DNA from: Verrucomicrobiota bacterium
GTDB lineage: Bacteria; Verrucomicrobiota; Verrucomicrobiia; Opitutales; Opitutaceae
Length of the DNA: 7,279 nt
Direction: 5' to 3'
NCBI GenBank assembly: GCA_023443985.1
Contig: JAEZSJ010000226.1
Coordinates: 1 to 7,279 of the forward strand
Position 1 is the stretch's first letter; each line of letters opens with the position of its first letter. Made by a program: the position numbers and the translations under genes. This document shows, one piece after another, positions 1-5,932 of the stretch. A model generated the notes under the pieces. The model saw nothing but the letters and a program-made list of their open reading frames with translations. It did no database searches and was not told the origin of the DNA.

Positions 1-371
1 CGTACCGCGGTCCTTGCGGAGGAGGTGGCCGGTTCGTCCGTCGGCTTACACGGACCGTCGGCAACATCGAGGACGTGAAACAACTGGTACGTGCTTCCGG
101 CGCGCTGGCGGCGAACTGCATCGAAGCCAACGAAGCGCTCGGCCCGAAAGATCGGGTGCTGCGCTTTCGCATTGCCCGCCAGGAGGCGAAGGAAAGCCGG
201 CTTTGGCTTCGCCTTCTCGACACGGGCGCGGCTCCCGAACTGGACACCGAGCGCCAACGGCTCCGTCAAGAAGCCCACGAGCCGAAACTCATCCTCACAA
301 CCCTCATCAAGAAACTCGAGTCGACCGCTTTGGCTCCGATTTCCTTGGCGTTTGGCGGTTTGGACCTTTGA
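1..371 (+). CDS. Four-helix-bundle protein (23S rRNA IVP-like), 5' partial, probably frameshifted
   Basis: Small helical protein of the family first described from 23S rRNA intervening sequences (TIGR02436, 'four helix bundle protein'). Its cellular role is not established. The frame read from base 3 to the TGA at 369-371 carries the family core: FVRRL, NIEDVKQLVRASG, IEANEAL, then RQEAKESRLWLRLL, and a C-terminal KLILTTLIKKLE helix. No in-frame stop separates this from the window edge, so the gene starts outside. Residues before FVRRL in this frame (glycine/cysteine-rich) do not look like the family. The frame starting at base 1 reads RTAVLAEEVAG, which fits the family's first helix, and it joins FVRRL exactly if one base is missing near 31-35. 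A GTG at 75 could be called as a start but would remove helix 1. The gene ends 10 nt before yicC. Family call fairly sure; frameshift inferred. Confidence 0.72.
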   Translation, partial: YRGPCGGGGRFVRRLTRTVGNIEDVKQLVRASGALAANCIEANEALGPKDRVLRFRIARQEAKESRLWLRLLDTGAAPELDTERQRLRQEAHEPKLILTTLIKKLESTALAPISLAFGGLDL

Positions 372-381
372 GATTTCCCCC

Positions 382-1254
382 ATGAAAAGCATGACCGGCT
401 TCGGCCGGGCCGCCGCGCCCTTCGCCGGCCACGAACTTTCCGTCCAAGTTTCCTCCGTCAACCGACGCGGGATCGAGATCGCCGTCAGTCTCCCCGACGA
501 GTGGCGCGAACTCGAGGCCGCCGTCGGCGACCGCATCCGCACCGTGGCGACACGGGGTCGCATCTCGGTCTCCGTCTCGGTCCGCGCCCCCGAGGGCCGC
601 GCCGAGGGCCTGCCCGACGCGGCCACGCTCGGGCGCGCGCTCGACCACCTCGCCGCGCTCGCCGCCGGACGCGGGATCCCCTTCGCCCCCGATGCGAGCC
701 TGCTCTGGCAGATCGCCGCCAGCCTGCGCAACAACCACGATCTGCCCGCCGCCGAGGCGGCGCAGGCATCCCTGCTCGCACTCGTCGACCAGGCGCTCGC
801 CGGGTTCGCCGCGATGCGCGCCCGCGAAGGCGCCGCACTCCAGGCCGACATGCTCGCGCGGGTCACGCTCATCCGCGGCCACTTCGACGCCATCGCCGCG
901 CGCGCCCCCCAGGTCGCCGCCGGCTACCGGGAGAACCTGCTCCGCCGGCTCCGCGACGCCGGCCTCTCGATCGATCTTTCCGACGAACGCGTGCTCAAGG
1001 AGATCGCGCTCTTCGCCGACCGCTGCGACATCGCCGAGGAGATCACCCGCGCCCGCAGCCACCTCGACCAACTCGACTCCCTGCTGCGCGCCGAGGGCGA
1101 GATCGGCCGCAAGACGGAGTTTCTCCTGCAGGAGCTCGGCCGGGAGGTGAACACCACCGGCAGCAAGGCCAACGACCTCGTGATCGCGAAGCTGGTGATC
1201 GAGGCGAAGAACGAGCTCGAGCGCATCCGCGAGCAGATCGCCAACATCGAGTAG
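382..1254 (+). CDS. yicC: YicC family endoribonuclease
   Basis: 290-residue protein, close to the roughly 290 usual for YicC. The N-terminal signature MKSMTGFGRA (1-10) is followed by the YicC N-terminal domain with SSVNRRGIEI (about 27-36). The C-terminal DUF1732 domain ends in the diagnostic run GRKTEFLLQELGREVNT, then GSKANDL, then ERIREQIANIE at the terminus. Family knowledge: YicC proteins are cytoplasmic, act as metal-dependent endoribonucleases, and in E. coli have been linked to small-RNA turnover; the substrate here is unknown. The ATG at 382 is chosen because MKSMTGF is the conserved N-terminus; upstream in-frame codons match nothing. The leader is C/T-rich (atttcccccATG) with no Shine-Dalgarno. 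In many bacteria gmk and rpoZ follow yicC; here a convergent gene follows instead, so this copy looks monocistronic or co-transcribed with the upstream four-helix-bundle gene. Confidence 0.95.
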   Translation: MKSMTGFGRAAAPFAGHELSVQVSSVNRRGIEIAVSLPDEWRELEAAVGDRIRTVATRGRISVSVSVRAPEGRAEGLPDAATLGRALDHLAALAAGRGIPFAPDASLLWQIAASLRNNHDLPAAEAAQASLLALVDQALAGFAAMRAREGAALQADMLARVTLIRGHFDAIAARAPQVAAGYRENLLRRLRDAGLSIDLSDERVLKEIALFADRCDIAEEITRARSHLDQLDSLLRAEGEIGRKTEFLLQELGREVNTTGSKANDLVIAKLVIEAKNELERIREQIANIE

Positions 1255-1386
1255 CCGCCGCGAACAACCACCGCGCCGGCACGACCATTTTTCAGATACG
1301 ATCGCGCCTCCACTCCGTCGATGCGGGATGGCCCGGCCCGCCGCCGGCTGCGGCCGAGAGTGGTGATCGCCCCCACCCCGCCCGGG

Positions 1387-1411
1387 CCGGGCCCGCCACA
1401 AGGCGGCCCGG
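1387..1411. terminator. GC-rich hairpin between convergent genes
   Basis: The right arm GGCGGCCCGG (1402-1411) pairs with the left arm (1387-1397) with one bulged base, closing an ACAA loop (1398-1401). It lies 9 nt beyond the stop codon of the minus-strand barrel gene and about 130 nt beyond the yicC stop, where a shared terminator would be expected. No T-run follows on either strand, so it is not a classic intrinsic terminator. It may work as a U-tract-less hairpin or simply stabilise 3' ends. Confidence 0.35.
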
Positions 1412-1419
1412 ACAAAGAC

Positions 1420-2199
1420 TCAGAACGTGTAGCCGAGCGTCGCCCCGAGCGTGAGGTTGGGGCTCGCGTCGGTGAACCCGTGCATCGCAAACAGCATGAG
1501 CCGGGACTTCGGGGTGAACTGGTGTTGCGCAAAGGCCATGAGCTCAAACGCATCGTCGCCGCCCGTGATCGTCCGCTGCCGCCAGGTGACGGAGCCGCCG
1601 ACCGTGGTCTTCTCCGAAGCCTGCGACGCGAGGCCGAGCGAGGCGAACATCCCGTCCTCCATCGCGTACTCCGCGCTGCTTCCCAGGAACTGATAGCCGG
1701 CGTTCCCGAAGACGACCGCCTTGCCGACCGTGCGATAGACATCGAACTGGATCGCCGTATCCATCTTTCCTGTTCCAAGCCCCTTGTCCTCGTCGGCCGT
1801 GGGGATCTTGACGCGACCGCTGATCTCGCCGGTCTACCCTTCGGCCAGCATGAAGCTGCGGGCAAGTGTCACCGAGAGATCGCCCAAGCCGCTCTCGGAG
1901 CGGGATTCGGCGCCGGTCCCGGTGCCGCCGACCACCGATGCGGGACCATCCAGCCGGATGTACGGGATGGTTCCCTGCAGCCGCCACCCGTTGCCTTCGA
2001 ACGTCGGCATCGCCATGGCGATGAGCACGTCCGTGTCTTCGGCGAGCCCGTAGTCGCCGCGGGCGAAGACCAGGCTGGTGTCGAGTTTCACCGCCAACTC
2101 GTCCTCGACCACCACGGCGTCGGTTTGCGCCATGATGCTCGAGACGACAAGAAGTGCGGCGGCCGGAAGTGTCTTCAGCACAGTATGTGGATTCATCAT
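1420..2199 (-). pseudogene. Outer-membrane beta-barrel 'transporter' (MetA/COG4313-like) with in-frame amber codon
   Basis: Exported protein of about 259 codons interrupted by one TAG at 1836-1834 (codon 122 counted from the ATG at 2199). Upstream part: signal peptide MMNPHTVLKTLPAAALLVVSSIMAQ, then alternating strands and the segment SRSESGLGDLSVTLARSF. Translation continues in the same frame after the TAG with GRVKIPT, then GLGTGKMDTAIQ, amphipathic strands, and a C-terminal aromatic residue (LGYTF) typical of outer-membrane barrels. The SxSGLGD ... K(I/L)PT ... GLGTG order is characteristic of the family annotated 'transporter' or phenol-degradation MetA-pathway protein; substrates are generally unknown. 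Both halves have normal composition and no frame change, so the lesion is a single base: recent pseudogene, sequence error, or readthrough. TAG ends yicC, hemL and the neighbouring repeat-protein gene, which argues against codon reassignment. The ATG at 2196 is an equivalent start; an in-frame ATG at 2262 would precede the signal peptide by 21 unlikely residues. Confidence 0.75.
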
Positions 2200-2222
2200 T
2201 GGACGGGGTGTAGTTGCACAAT

Positions 2223-2250
2223 CGAGCCACGCAAAAAGTTGCGTGGCTCG
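2223..2250 (-). terminator. Perfect 12-bp hairpin, probable 3'-end/terminator of the repeat-protein gene
   Basis: CGAGCCACGCAA (2223-2234) and TTGCGTGGCTCG (2239-2250) are perfect inverted complements around a 4-nt loop. On the minus strand the hairpin starts 21 nt after the stop codon of the Ala/Asn repeat-protein gene and ends 23 nt before the barrel gene's ATG. The T-run sits at the loop rather than after the stem, so a classic U-tract terminator is not shown. Alternatively it is a 5'-UTR structure of the barrel gene, or an intercistronic mRNA stabiliser. Confidence 0.5.
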
Positions 2251-2271
2251 TATCGGAGTCAAACTGCCAGC

Positions 2272-3114
2272 CTAGTTCGTCGGTGCCGGCGCATCGACCC
2301 GATCGCGAGTGCGGTCGCGCACCGGGGTGGTATCCTCGCCACTACGATCCTGGGTGCGGTCGCCCGCCTCGGCGGTGTCGTCGCCGGCCCGCTCCCGCGT
2401 GCGCTCCAACTCGGGAACACTGTCCTCTCCGCTTCGCTCCCGGGTCCGGGTCATCGTCCCCGCGGCTTCGTCCCCCGCACGCTCGCGGGTCCGGGTCATC
2501 GTGCCGGCCGCTTCGCCGCCGGCGCGTTCGCGGGTCCGCGTCATCACGGGCGTGCCGCTCTCGCCGGCCCGCTCCCGCGTGCGCTCCTGGTTGGCGCGGG
2601 CGAGGCCGGTGTTCTGCACTCCGGCCACCTGACCGGCGCGGGCAAGTCCTTGGGCCGCGTTGGCGTTCGCCATGGCATTGGCTTGGTTCAAGCCGGTCTG
2701 CGCCGCGGTGGCGGCGTGCATGGCGGAGTCGGCTGCGCGAACGGCCGAGGCGGCGCCGCGCGAGGCGTTCCCCGCCGCATTTGCCGCGTTCCCCGCCGCA
2801 TTTGCCGCGTTGGCCGCGGCGTTGGCCGCGATTCCGGCATTGGCCGCAGCGTTGGCCGCGGCGGTCGCATTGTTCGCGGCGTTGGCCGCGTTGGTGGCCG
2901 CAGTAGCTGCATTGTTCGCGGCATTGCCTGCGTTGGCCGCCGCGTTGGCGACTTGTGCCGCGGTATTGGCCGCGTTCGCAGCGTTGCTCGCCGCGTTCGC
3001 AGCATTGTTGGCGCCGTTGGCCGCATGAGTGGCGACCTGTGCGTGCTGCCCGATTCCGGAGGGCTGCAGCAACAGCGCCGTGGCGATGGCTACGATGGCG
3101 TGTGATGTTTTCAT
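2272..3114 (-). CDS. Exported Ala/Asn-rich protein with 15-residue charged C-terminal repeats, unknown function
   Basis: 280 residues; I recognise no named family. Domains in order: signal peptide (about 1-26: basic MKTSH, hydrophobic AIVAIATALLL, then a polar stretch that could hold a cleavage site after GQ or AQ); an Ala/Asn segment (31-117) with polar residues at alternating 3- and 4-residue spacing, which predicts a long amphipathic or coiled-coil helix; an Ala-rich linker (118-177); and six 15-residue repeats of the type RTRERAG plus eight variable residues (178-267), with a partial seventh copy to the end. There is no cysteine in the mature part and no transmembrane segment after the signal. 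The ATG at 3114 is preferred over an in-frame ATG at 3162 because the signal peptide begins there and a GAGA lies upstream (AAAAGAGACGCCCATG). Strong codon bias and the signal peptide support real coding despite low complexity. Likely periplasmic or surface structural protein; function not assignable. Confidence 0.72.
   Translation of the reverse strand: MKTSHAIVAIATALLLQPSGIGQHAQVATHAANGANNAANAASNAANAANTAAQVANAAANAGNAANNAATAATNAANAANNATAAANAAANAGIAANAAANAANAAGNAANAAGNASRGAASAVRAADSAMHAATAAQTGLNQANAMANANAAQGLARAGQVAGVQNTGLARANQERTRERAGESGTPVMTRTRERAGGEAAGTMTRTRERAGDEAAGTMTRTRERSGEDSVPELERTRERAGDDTAEAGDRTQDRSGEDTTPVRDRTRDRVDAPAPTN
2275..2583 (-). repeat. Tandem 45-bp repeats encoding RTRERAG-type 15-residue units
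   Basis: Six in-frame 45-bp units (2583 down to 2314) plus a partial copy (2313-2275). The encoded units open with RTRERAG, RTRERAG, RTRERAG, RTRERSG, RTRERAG, RTQDRSG and finally RTRDRVD. A 27-nt stretch is identical at 2381-2407 and 2561-2587, exactly four units apart, which points to duplication or gene-conversion-like homogenisation. Units 2 and 3 are nearly identical in protein (RTRERAG followed by GEAAGTMT or DEAAGTMT). Confidence 0.85.
2764..3024 (-). repeat. Ala/Asn low-complexity coding repeat
   Basis: Degenerate GCC/GCG/AAC/AAT codon repeats encoding NAA-type triplets and tetrads (residues 31-117 of the exported protein). On the plus strand it appears as a GTTGGCCGC-like periodic sequence. 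The mixed codon choice (both AAC and AAT, GCC and GCG) shows that most of the array is old and held at protein level, unlike the fresh duplication at its promoter-distal end. Confidence 0.8.
2765..2806 (-). repeat. Perfect 21-bp tandem duplication
   Basis: Bases 2765-2785 and 2786-2806 are identical. The duplication adds one seven-residue unit (GNAANAA) to the Ala/Asn helix, so it keeps both the reading frame and the 3-4 polar spacing. No base differences between the copies implies a recent event. Confidence 0.9.
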
Positions 3115-3162
3115 GGGCGTCTCTTTTCTGGGGGTGATTTTTCCGTGGAAAGGTTCAAGCAC

Positions 3163-3471
3163 GCCGGCTGAAGCGAACTCGTTTCTGCAGCCGTAGCGTA
3201 CTACAAACGTCGTTCTTTATCAAAAGCTTGTAGCGGAAACATCACCTCAGGACTTCCGGCCCTATCCGTCTACCAACCATCAGTCCGCAGCGCCCGCTCC
3301 CCCACCTCTGCCACAGGCCAGTCCGGTGCCGCGGGGAACCGCATCAGCCCAAGTTGCGTGGCTCCGCCGAGGCGATGCGCCCGCCCCCGGCGAGGCCGGA
3401 AAACTCCTCGCCAAAACACTTGCCTCGCTCCGGCGACAGTGTTCTCTCGCCCTCTCGTGTTTCGCGAGCTC
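3163..3471. other. Non-coding interval between the repeat-protein gene and tRNA-Thr
   Basis: About 309 bp with no convincing gene. The left part (roughly 3180-3245) is AT-richer than the surroundings and holds the candidate minus-strand promoter. The right part is GC-rich with a 7-bp inverted repeat, GGCGAGG (3389-3395) and CCTCGCC (3406-3412), and a 14-base copy of one arm of the 2223-2250 hairpin (3351-3364). No clear promoter for the tRNA is visible. Minus-strand open frames here run across the tRNA and are artefacts. Confidence 0.6.
3195..3223 (-). promoter_or_regulatory. Candidate sigma70-like promoter for the exported repeat protein
   Basis: On the minus strand, TTGATA (3223-3218) matches the -35 consensus at five of six positions. 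It is followed after 17 nt by TACGCT (3200-3195), a weak -10 with three matches. It lies about 80 nt upstream of the ATG at 3114, in the AT-richest part of the interval. An inverted repeat CTACAA (3201-3206) / TTGTAG (3228-3233) brackets the -35 and spacer and could be an operator. Visual match only. Confidence 0.3.
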
Positions 3472-3546
<75 letters not shown>

Positions 3547-3658
3547 TTGTTCCAGCAGGCGCCCTGCGTCGCCCGCCGCGAGCACGCAGCCGCCGCGGTT
3601 CCGGTCTTCACAGGCCCACGGCTCTTCGCGCGTGCAGACCGCGCGGCACCGCGCCCGC

Positions 3659-4045
3659 TCACGCCACCACGGCGCCGCGCGCCCGGAGCAACTCCCGCAA
3701 AATGGAACGGTGGCAACGCTCCTCGCGTTCGCAGTAGCAGCCCAGCGAGAAGTTCGTGACCTGCGAGAGCGCCGCCAGCAAATCGAGGTCGCGGCTGGCC
3801 ATCGGCGCCTTCATCTCGGCGCGAAACCGCCGGGCGAACCGCTCCCAGTCCGCCACCGTCACCGCGTTGCGCGCAAACTTCATCGTCTCAGGCGAAGGCG
3901 CGAGGTTCGGAAACCAGACATCGTACCAGTTTCCTGTGGCGAACTCCGTCTTCGGCACCCCGCGCGGCGGGCGCCGCACGGTGCCGAGCCGCAACCCCTC
4001 GTCGGGAGCCCGGCCGGTGCCGAGCCGCACAATCCGGATGCTCAT
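3659..4045 (-). CDS. DUF488 family protein
   Basis: 128-residue protein resembling DUF488: MSIRIVRLGTGR at the N-terminus, WYDVWFPNLAPSPE (about 40-53) matching the family's W..LAPS region, a helical part with WERFARRFRAEM, and a C-terminal LGCYCEREERCHRSIL (about 101-116). The latter belongs to the subgroup with the Cys-x-Cys ... Cys-His cluster, which could bind metal or be redox active. No biochemical function is established for the family. The ATG at 4045 is chosen because similarity starts there; the frame extends upstream without family-like sequence and would overlap nadE. It is divergent from nadE with 136 nt between the starts, and its 3' end faces tRNA-Thr. No strong Shine-Dalgarno is visible (GGCGAG about 10 nt upstream at best). 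Confidence 0.82.
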   Translation of the reverse strand: MSIRIVRLGTGRAPDEGLRLGTVRRPPRGVPKTEFATGNWYDVWFPNLAPSPETMKFARNAVTVADWERFARRFRAEMKAPMASRDLDLLAALSQVTNFSLGCYCEREERCHRSILRELLRARGAVVA

Positions 4046-4181
4046 GGCGCGGACACTCGCCGAACACGAGCGCTGCGCCAGCAGATTCGCGTGGTGCCGG
4101 GCTCGCGATGCCGTCGCCGCCGGATTCTCCGTGCCCTCGTCCGGAAATCTCTCTTTCTTTCGCGGCAACGTAACGCCTGAG

Positions 4182-5867
4182 ATGAAAATCGGCCTCGCGC
4201 AGCTCAACACCACCGTGGGCGATCTCGACGGCAACAGCCGCCGGATCATCGATGCGTACCGCGACCTCGTCGCCGGTGGCGCGGAACTCGTCCTGACGCC
4301 AGAACTCGTCCTCACCGGCTATCCGCCGCGTGATCTCCTGCTGCGCCGCCGCTTCGTGGAGGACGCCGAGGCCGCGCTCACGGCCCTCGCCGCAGCGATC
4401 GGCGAGGTGCCCGCGCTGATCGGTTGCGTCGCCGCCAATCCCGCCGGCGAGGGCCGCACCTGCTTCAACGCCGCCGCCTTCTGCCACCGCGGCCGGGTGC
4501 TGGCGACCGCGCACAAGTGCCTGCTGCCGACCTACGACGTATTCGACGAGGACCGCTACTTCGAACCGGCCACGGCCCCCGTGGTCGTCGAGTTCGCCGG
4601 ACAACGCATCGGCATCACCATCTGCGAGGACATCTGGACCCACCCGTCCGTCGCGCCCCGTCGGCTCTATCGCGGCGAGACGCCCCTCGCCCAACTCACC
4701 GCGCAACGCTGCGACCTGATGCTCAACCTCTCCGCCAGCCCCTGGCACAACGGCAAGGGGCACACCCGCGCGCGCCTCGTCACCGAGGCGGCCCGGACGC
4801 TCGGCTGCCCCGTGGTCTACTGCAATGCGGTCGGCGGCAACGACGAGTTGATCTTCGACGGCCGCAGCCTCGTCGCCGACGCCACGGGCGGGATCGTGGC
4901 CGGCCTGCCGGCGTTTCGCGAGGCGCGCGAGATCGTGCACGTGCCGCCCGGCGCGTCCGCCGCCTCGGTGGCGCCGAAGATCGATCCCACCTTCGCCCAG
5001 GAGGAGATGAAGGACATCTTCGAGGCGCTCACGCTCGGGTTGCGCGACTACGCGCACAAGACCGGCTTCCAGCGCGCACTCATCGCCTTGAGCGGCGGCA
5101 TCGACTCAGCCGTGGTCGCGGTGATCGCCGCGGCGGCCTTCGGGCCGGAGAACGTCACCGGAGTCAGCCTGCCCTCCGCCATCTCCAGCCAACACTCGCG
5201 GGACGACGCCCGCGTCCTGGCCGCCAATCTGCGGCTGCCGTTCCACACGATCACCATCGCCGACATCGTCGCCTCCGCCGAGGGCGCCCTCGCGCCGCTC
5301 TTCGCCGGCCGCCCGCGCGACATCGCCGAGGAGAACATCCAGGCCCGCACCCGGGGCGTGCTGATGATGGCGCTCTCGAACAAGTTCCACGCGCTCCTCC
5401 TCACCACCGGCAACAAGAGCGAGGTCGCCGTCGGCTACTGCACGCTCTACGGCGACATGTGCGGCGGCCTGGCCGTGATCTCCGACCTCTTCAAGATGCA
5501 GGTCTACGCGCTCGCCCGCTGGATCAACGGCGAGTACAGCCGCACCCTCGGAGTACCCGAAGGACTGATACCACGCTCCACCCTCGAGAAGCCGCCCTCG
5601 GCGGAGCTCCGGCCCGACCAGACCGACCAGGATTCCCTGCCGCCCTACGAAGTGCTCGACCGTCTGCTCGAGGGCTATGTCGAGGAGGGCCTCTCGCGCC
5701 GCGATCTCGCGGCCCGGGGTTTCGCCCCCGCCATGGTGGCCGACATCTGCCGCAAGGTGGATCTCAACGAATACAAGCGGAAGCAGGCGGCGCCCGGCCT
5801 GAAGATCACGCCGCTCGCCTTCGGCGTCGGCCGCCGCATCCCCATCGTCCAACGCTATGTGAGCTGA
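4182..5867 (+). CDS. nadE: Glutamine-dependent NAD+ synthetase
   Basis: 561-residue two-domain cytoplasmic enzyme that converts nicotinic-acid adenine dinucleotide plus ATP to NAD+, with ammonia released from glutamine; last step of NAD biosynthesis and salvage. The N-terminal nitrilase-type glutaminase (about 1-265) starts MKIGLAQLNTTVGD and shows the Glu-Lys-Cys triad: E41 in LTPELVLTGYPPRD, K112 in HKCLLPTYDVFDE, C148 in ITICEDIW. The synthetase domain (about 275-561) has the PP-loop SGGIDSA (304-310), TTGNKSE (408-414), the YCTLYGDMCGG segment (419-429) and PSAELRPDQTDQD (472-484). Length fits the bacterial two-domain form, so no separate amidotransferase is needed. The ATG at 4182 fits the family N-terminus; the frame is open further upstream but runs through the divergent DUF488 gene. 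No Shine-Dalgarno is evident. It is followed 65 nt later by hemL. Confidence 0.97.
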   Translation: MKIGLAQLNTTVGDLDGNSRRIIDAYRDLVAGGAELVLTPELVLTGYPPRDLLLRRRFVEDAEAALTALAAAIGEVPALIGCVAANPAGEGRTCFNAAAFCHRGRVLATAHKCLLPTYDVFDEDRYFEPATAPVVVEFAGQRIGITICEDIWTHPSVAPRRLYRGETPLAQLTAQRCDLMLNLSASPWHNGKGHTRARLVTEAARTLGCPVVYCNAVGGNDELIFDGRSLVADATGGIVAGLPAFREAREIVHVPPGASAASVAPKIDPTFAQEEMKDIFEALTLGLRDYAHKTGFQRALIALSGGIDSAVVAVIAAAAFGPENVTGVSLPSAISSQHSRDDARVLAANLRLPFHTITIADIVASAEGALAPLFAGRPRDIAEENIQARTRGVLMMALSNKFHALLLTTGNKSEVAVGYCTLYGDMCGGLAVISDLFKMQVYALARWINGEYSRTLGVPEGLIPRSTLEKPPSAELRPDQTDQDSLPPYEVLDRLLEGYVEEGLSRRDLAARGFAPAMVADICRKVDLNEYKRKQAAPGLKITPLAFGVGRRIPIVQRYVS

Positions 5868-5932
5868 GGCCCGTTTCCGCGGCGCCGCGCCCGGCCACGC
5901 ACCCCTCCCCACCTTCCCTTCCCGTCCCGTCC

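Noticed and set aside
2275..2583. Regular 45-bp units as a CRISPR array
   Set aside because: Units are contiguous, in frame and encode a coherent peptide repeat; there are no unique spacers and no cas genes.
2660..3028. Plus-strand Ala/Phe-rich frame over the repeat region
   Set aside because: Antisense of the Ala/Asn repeats; the regular AAF/AAL pattern is forced by the repeated DNA, and no start context or signal is seen.
1321..3105. Long plus-strand open frame of 594 codons over the two exported genes
   Set aside because: Shadow frame produced by high GC and the repeat array; the minus strand has signal peptides, family motifs and repeat units with conserved protein pattern, while the plus frame has no recognisable domain.
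3389..3412. 7-bp inverted repeat GGCGAGG/CCTCGCC as terminator or regulatory RNA
   Set aside because: Long 10-nt loop, no U-tract on either strand and no gene end nearby that it would serve.
5878..5889. 12-base palindrome CGCGGCGCCGCG in the nadE-hemL gap as a terminator
   Set aside because: It has no loop and no T-run; a palindrome of this type is common by chance at such GC content.
4424..5932. Arg/Pro-rich extension of the hemL frame upstream through nadE
   Set aside because: Out-of-frame reading of nadE; HemL similarity begins at the ATG at 5933.
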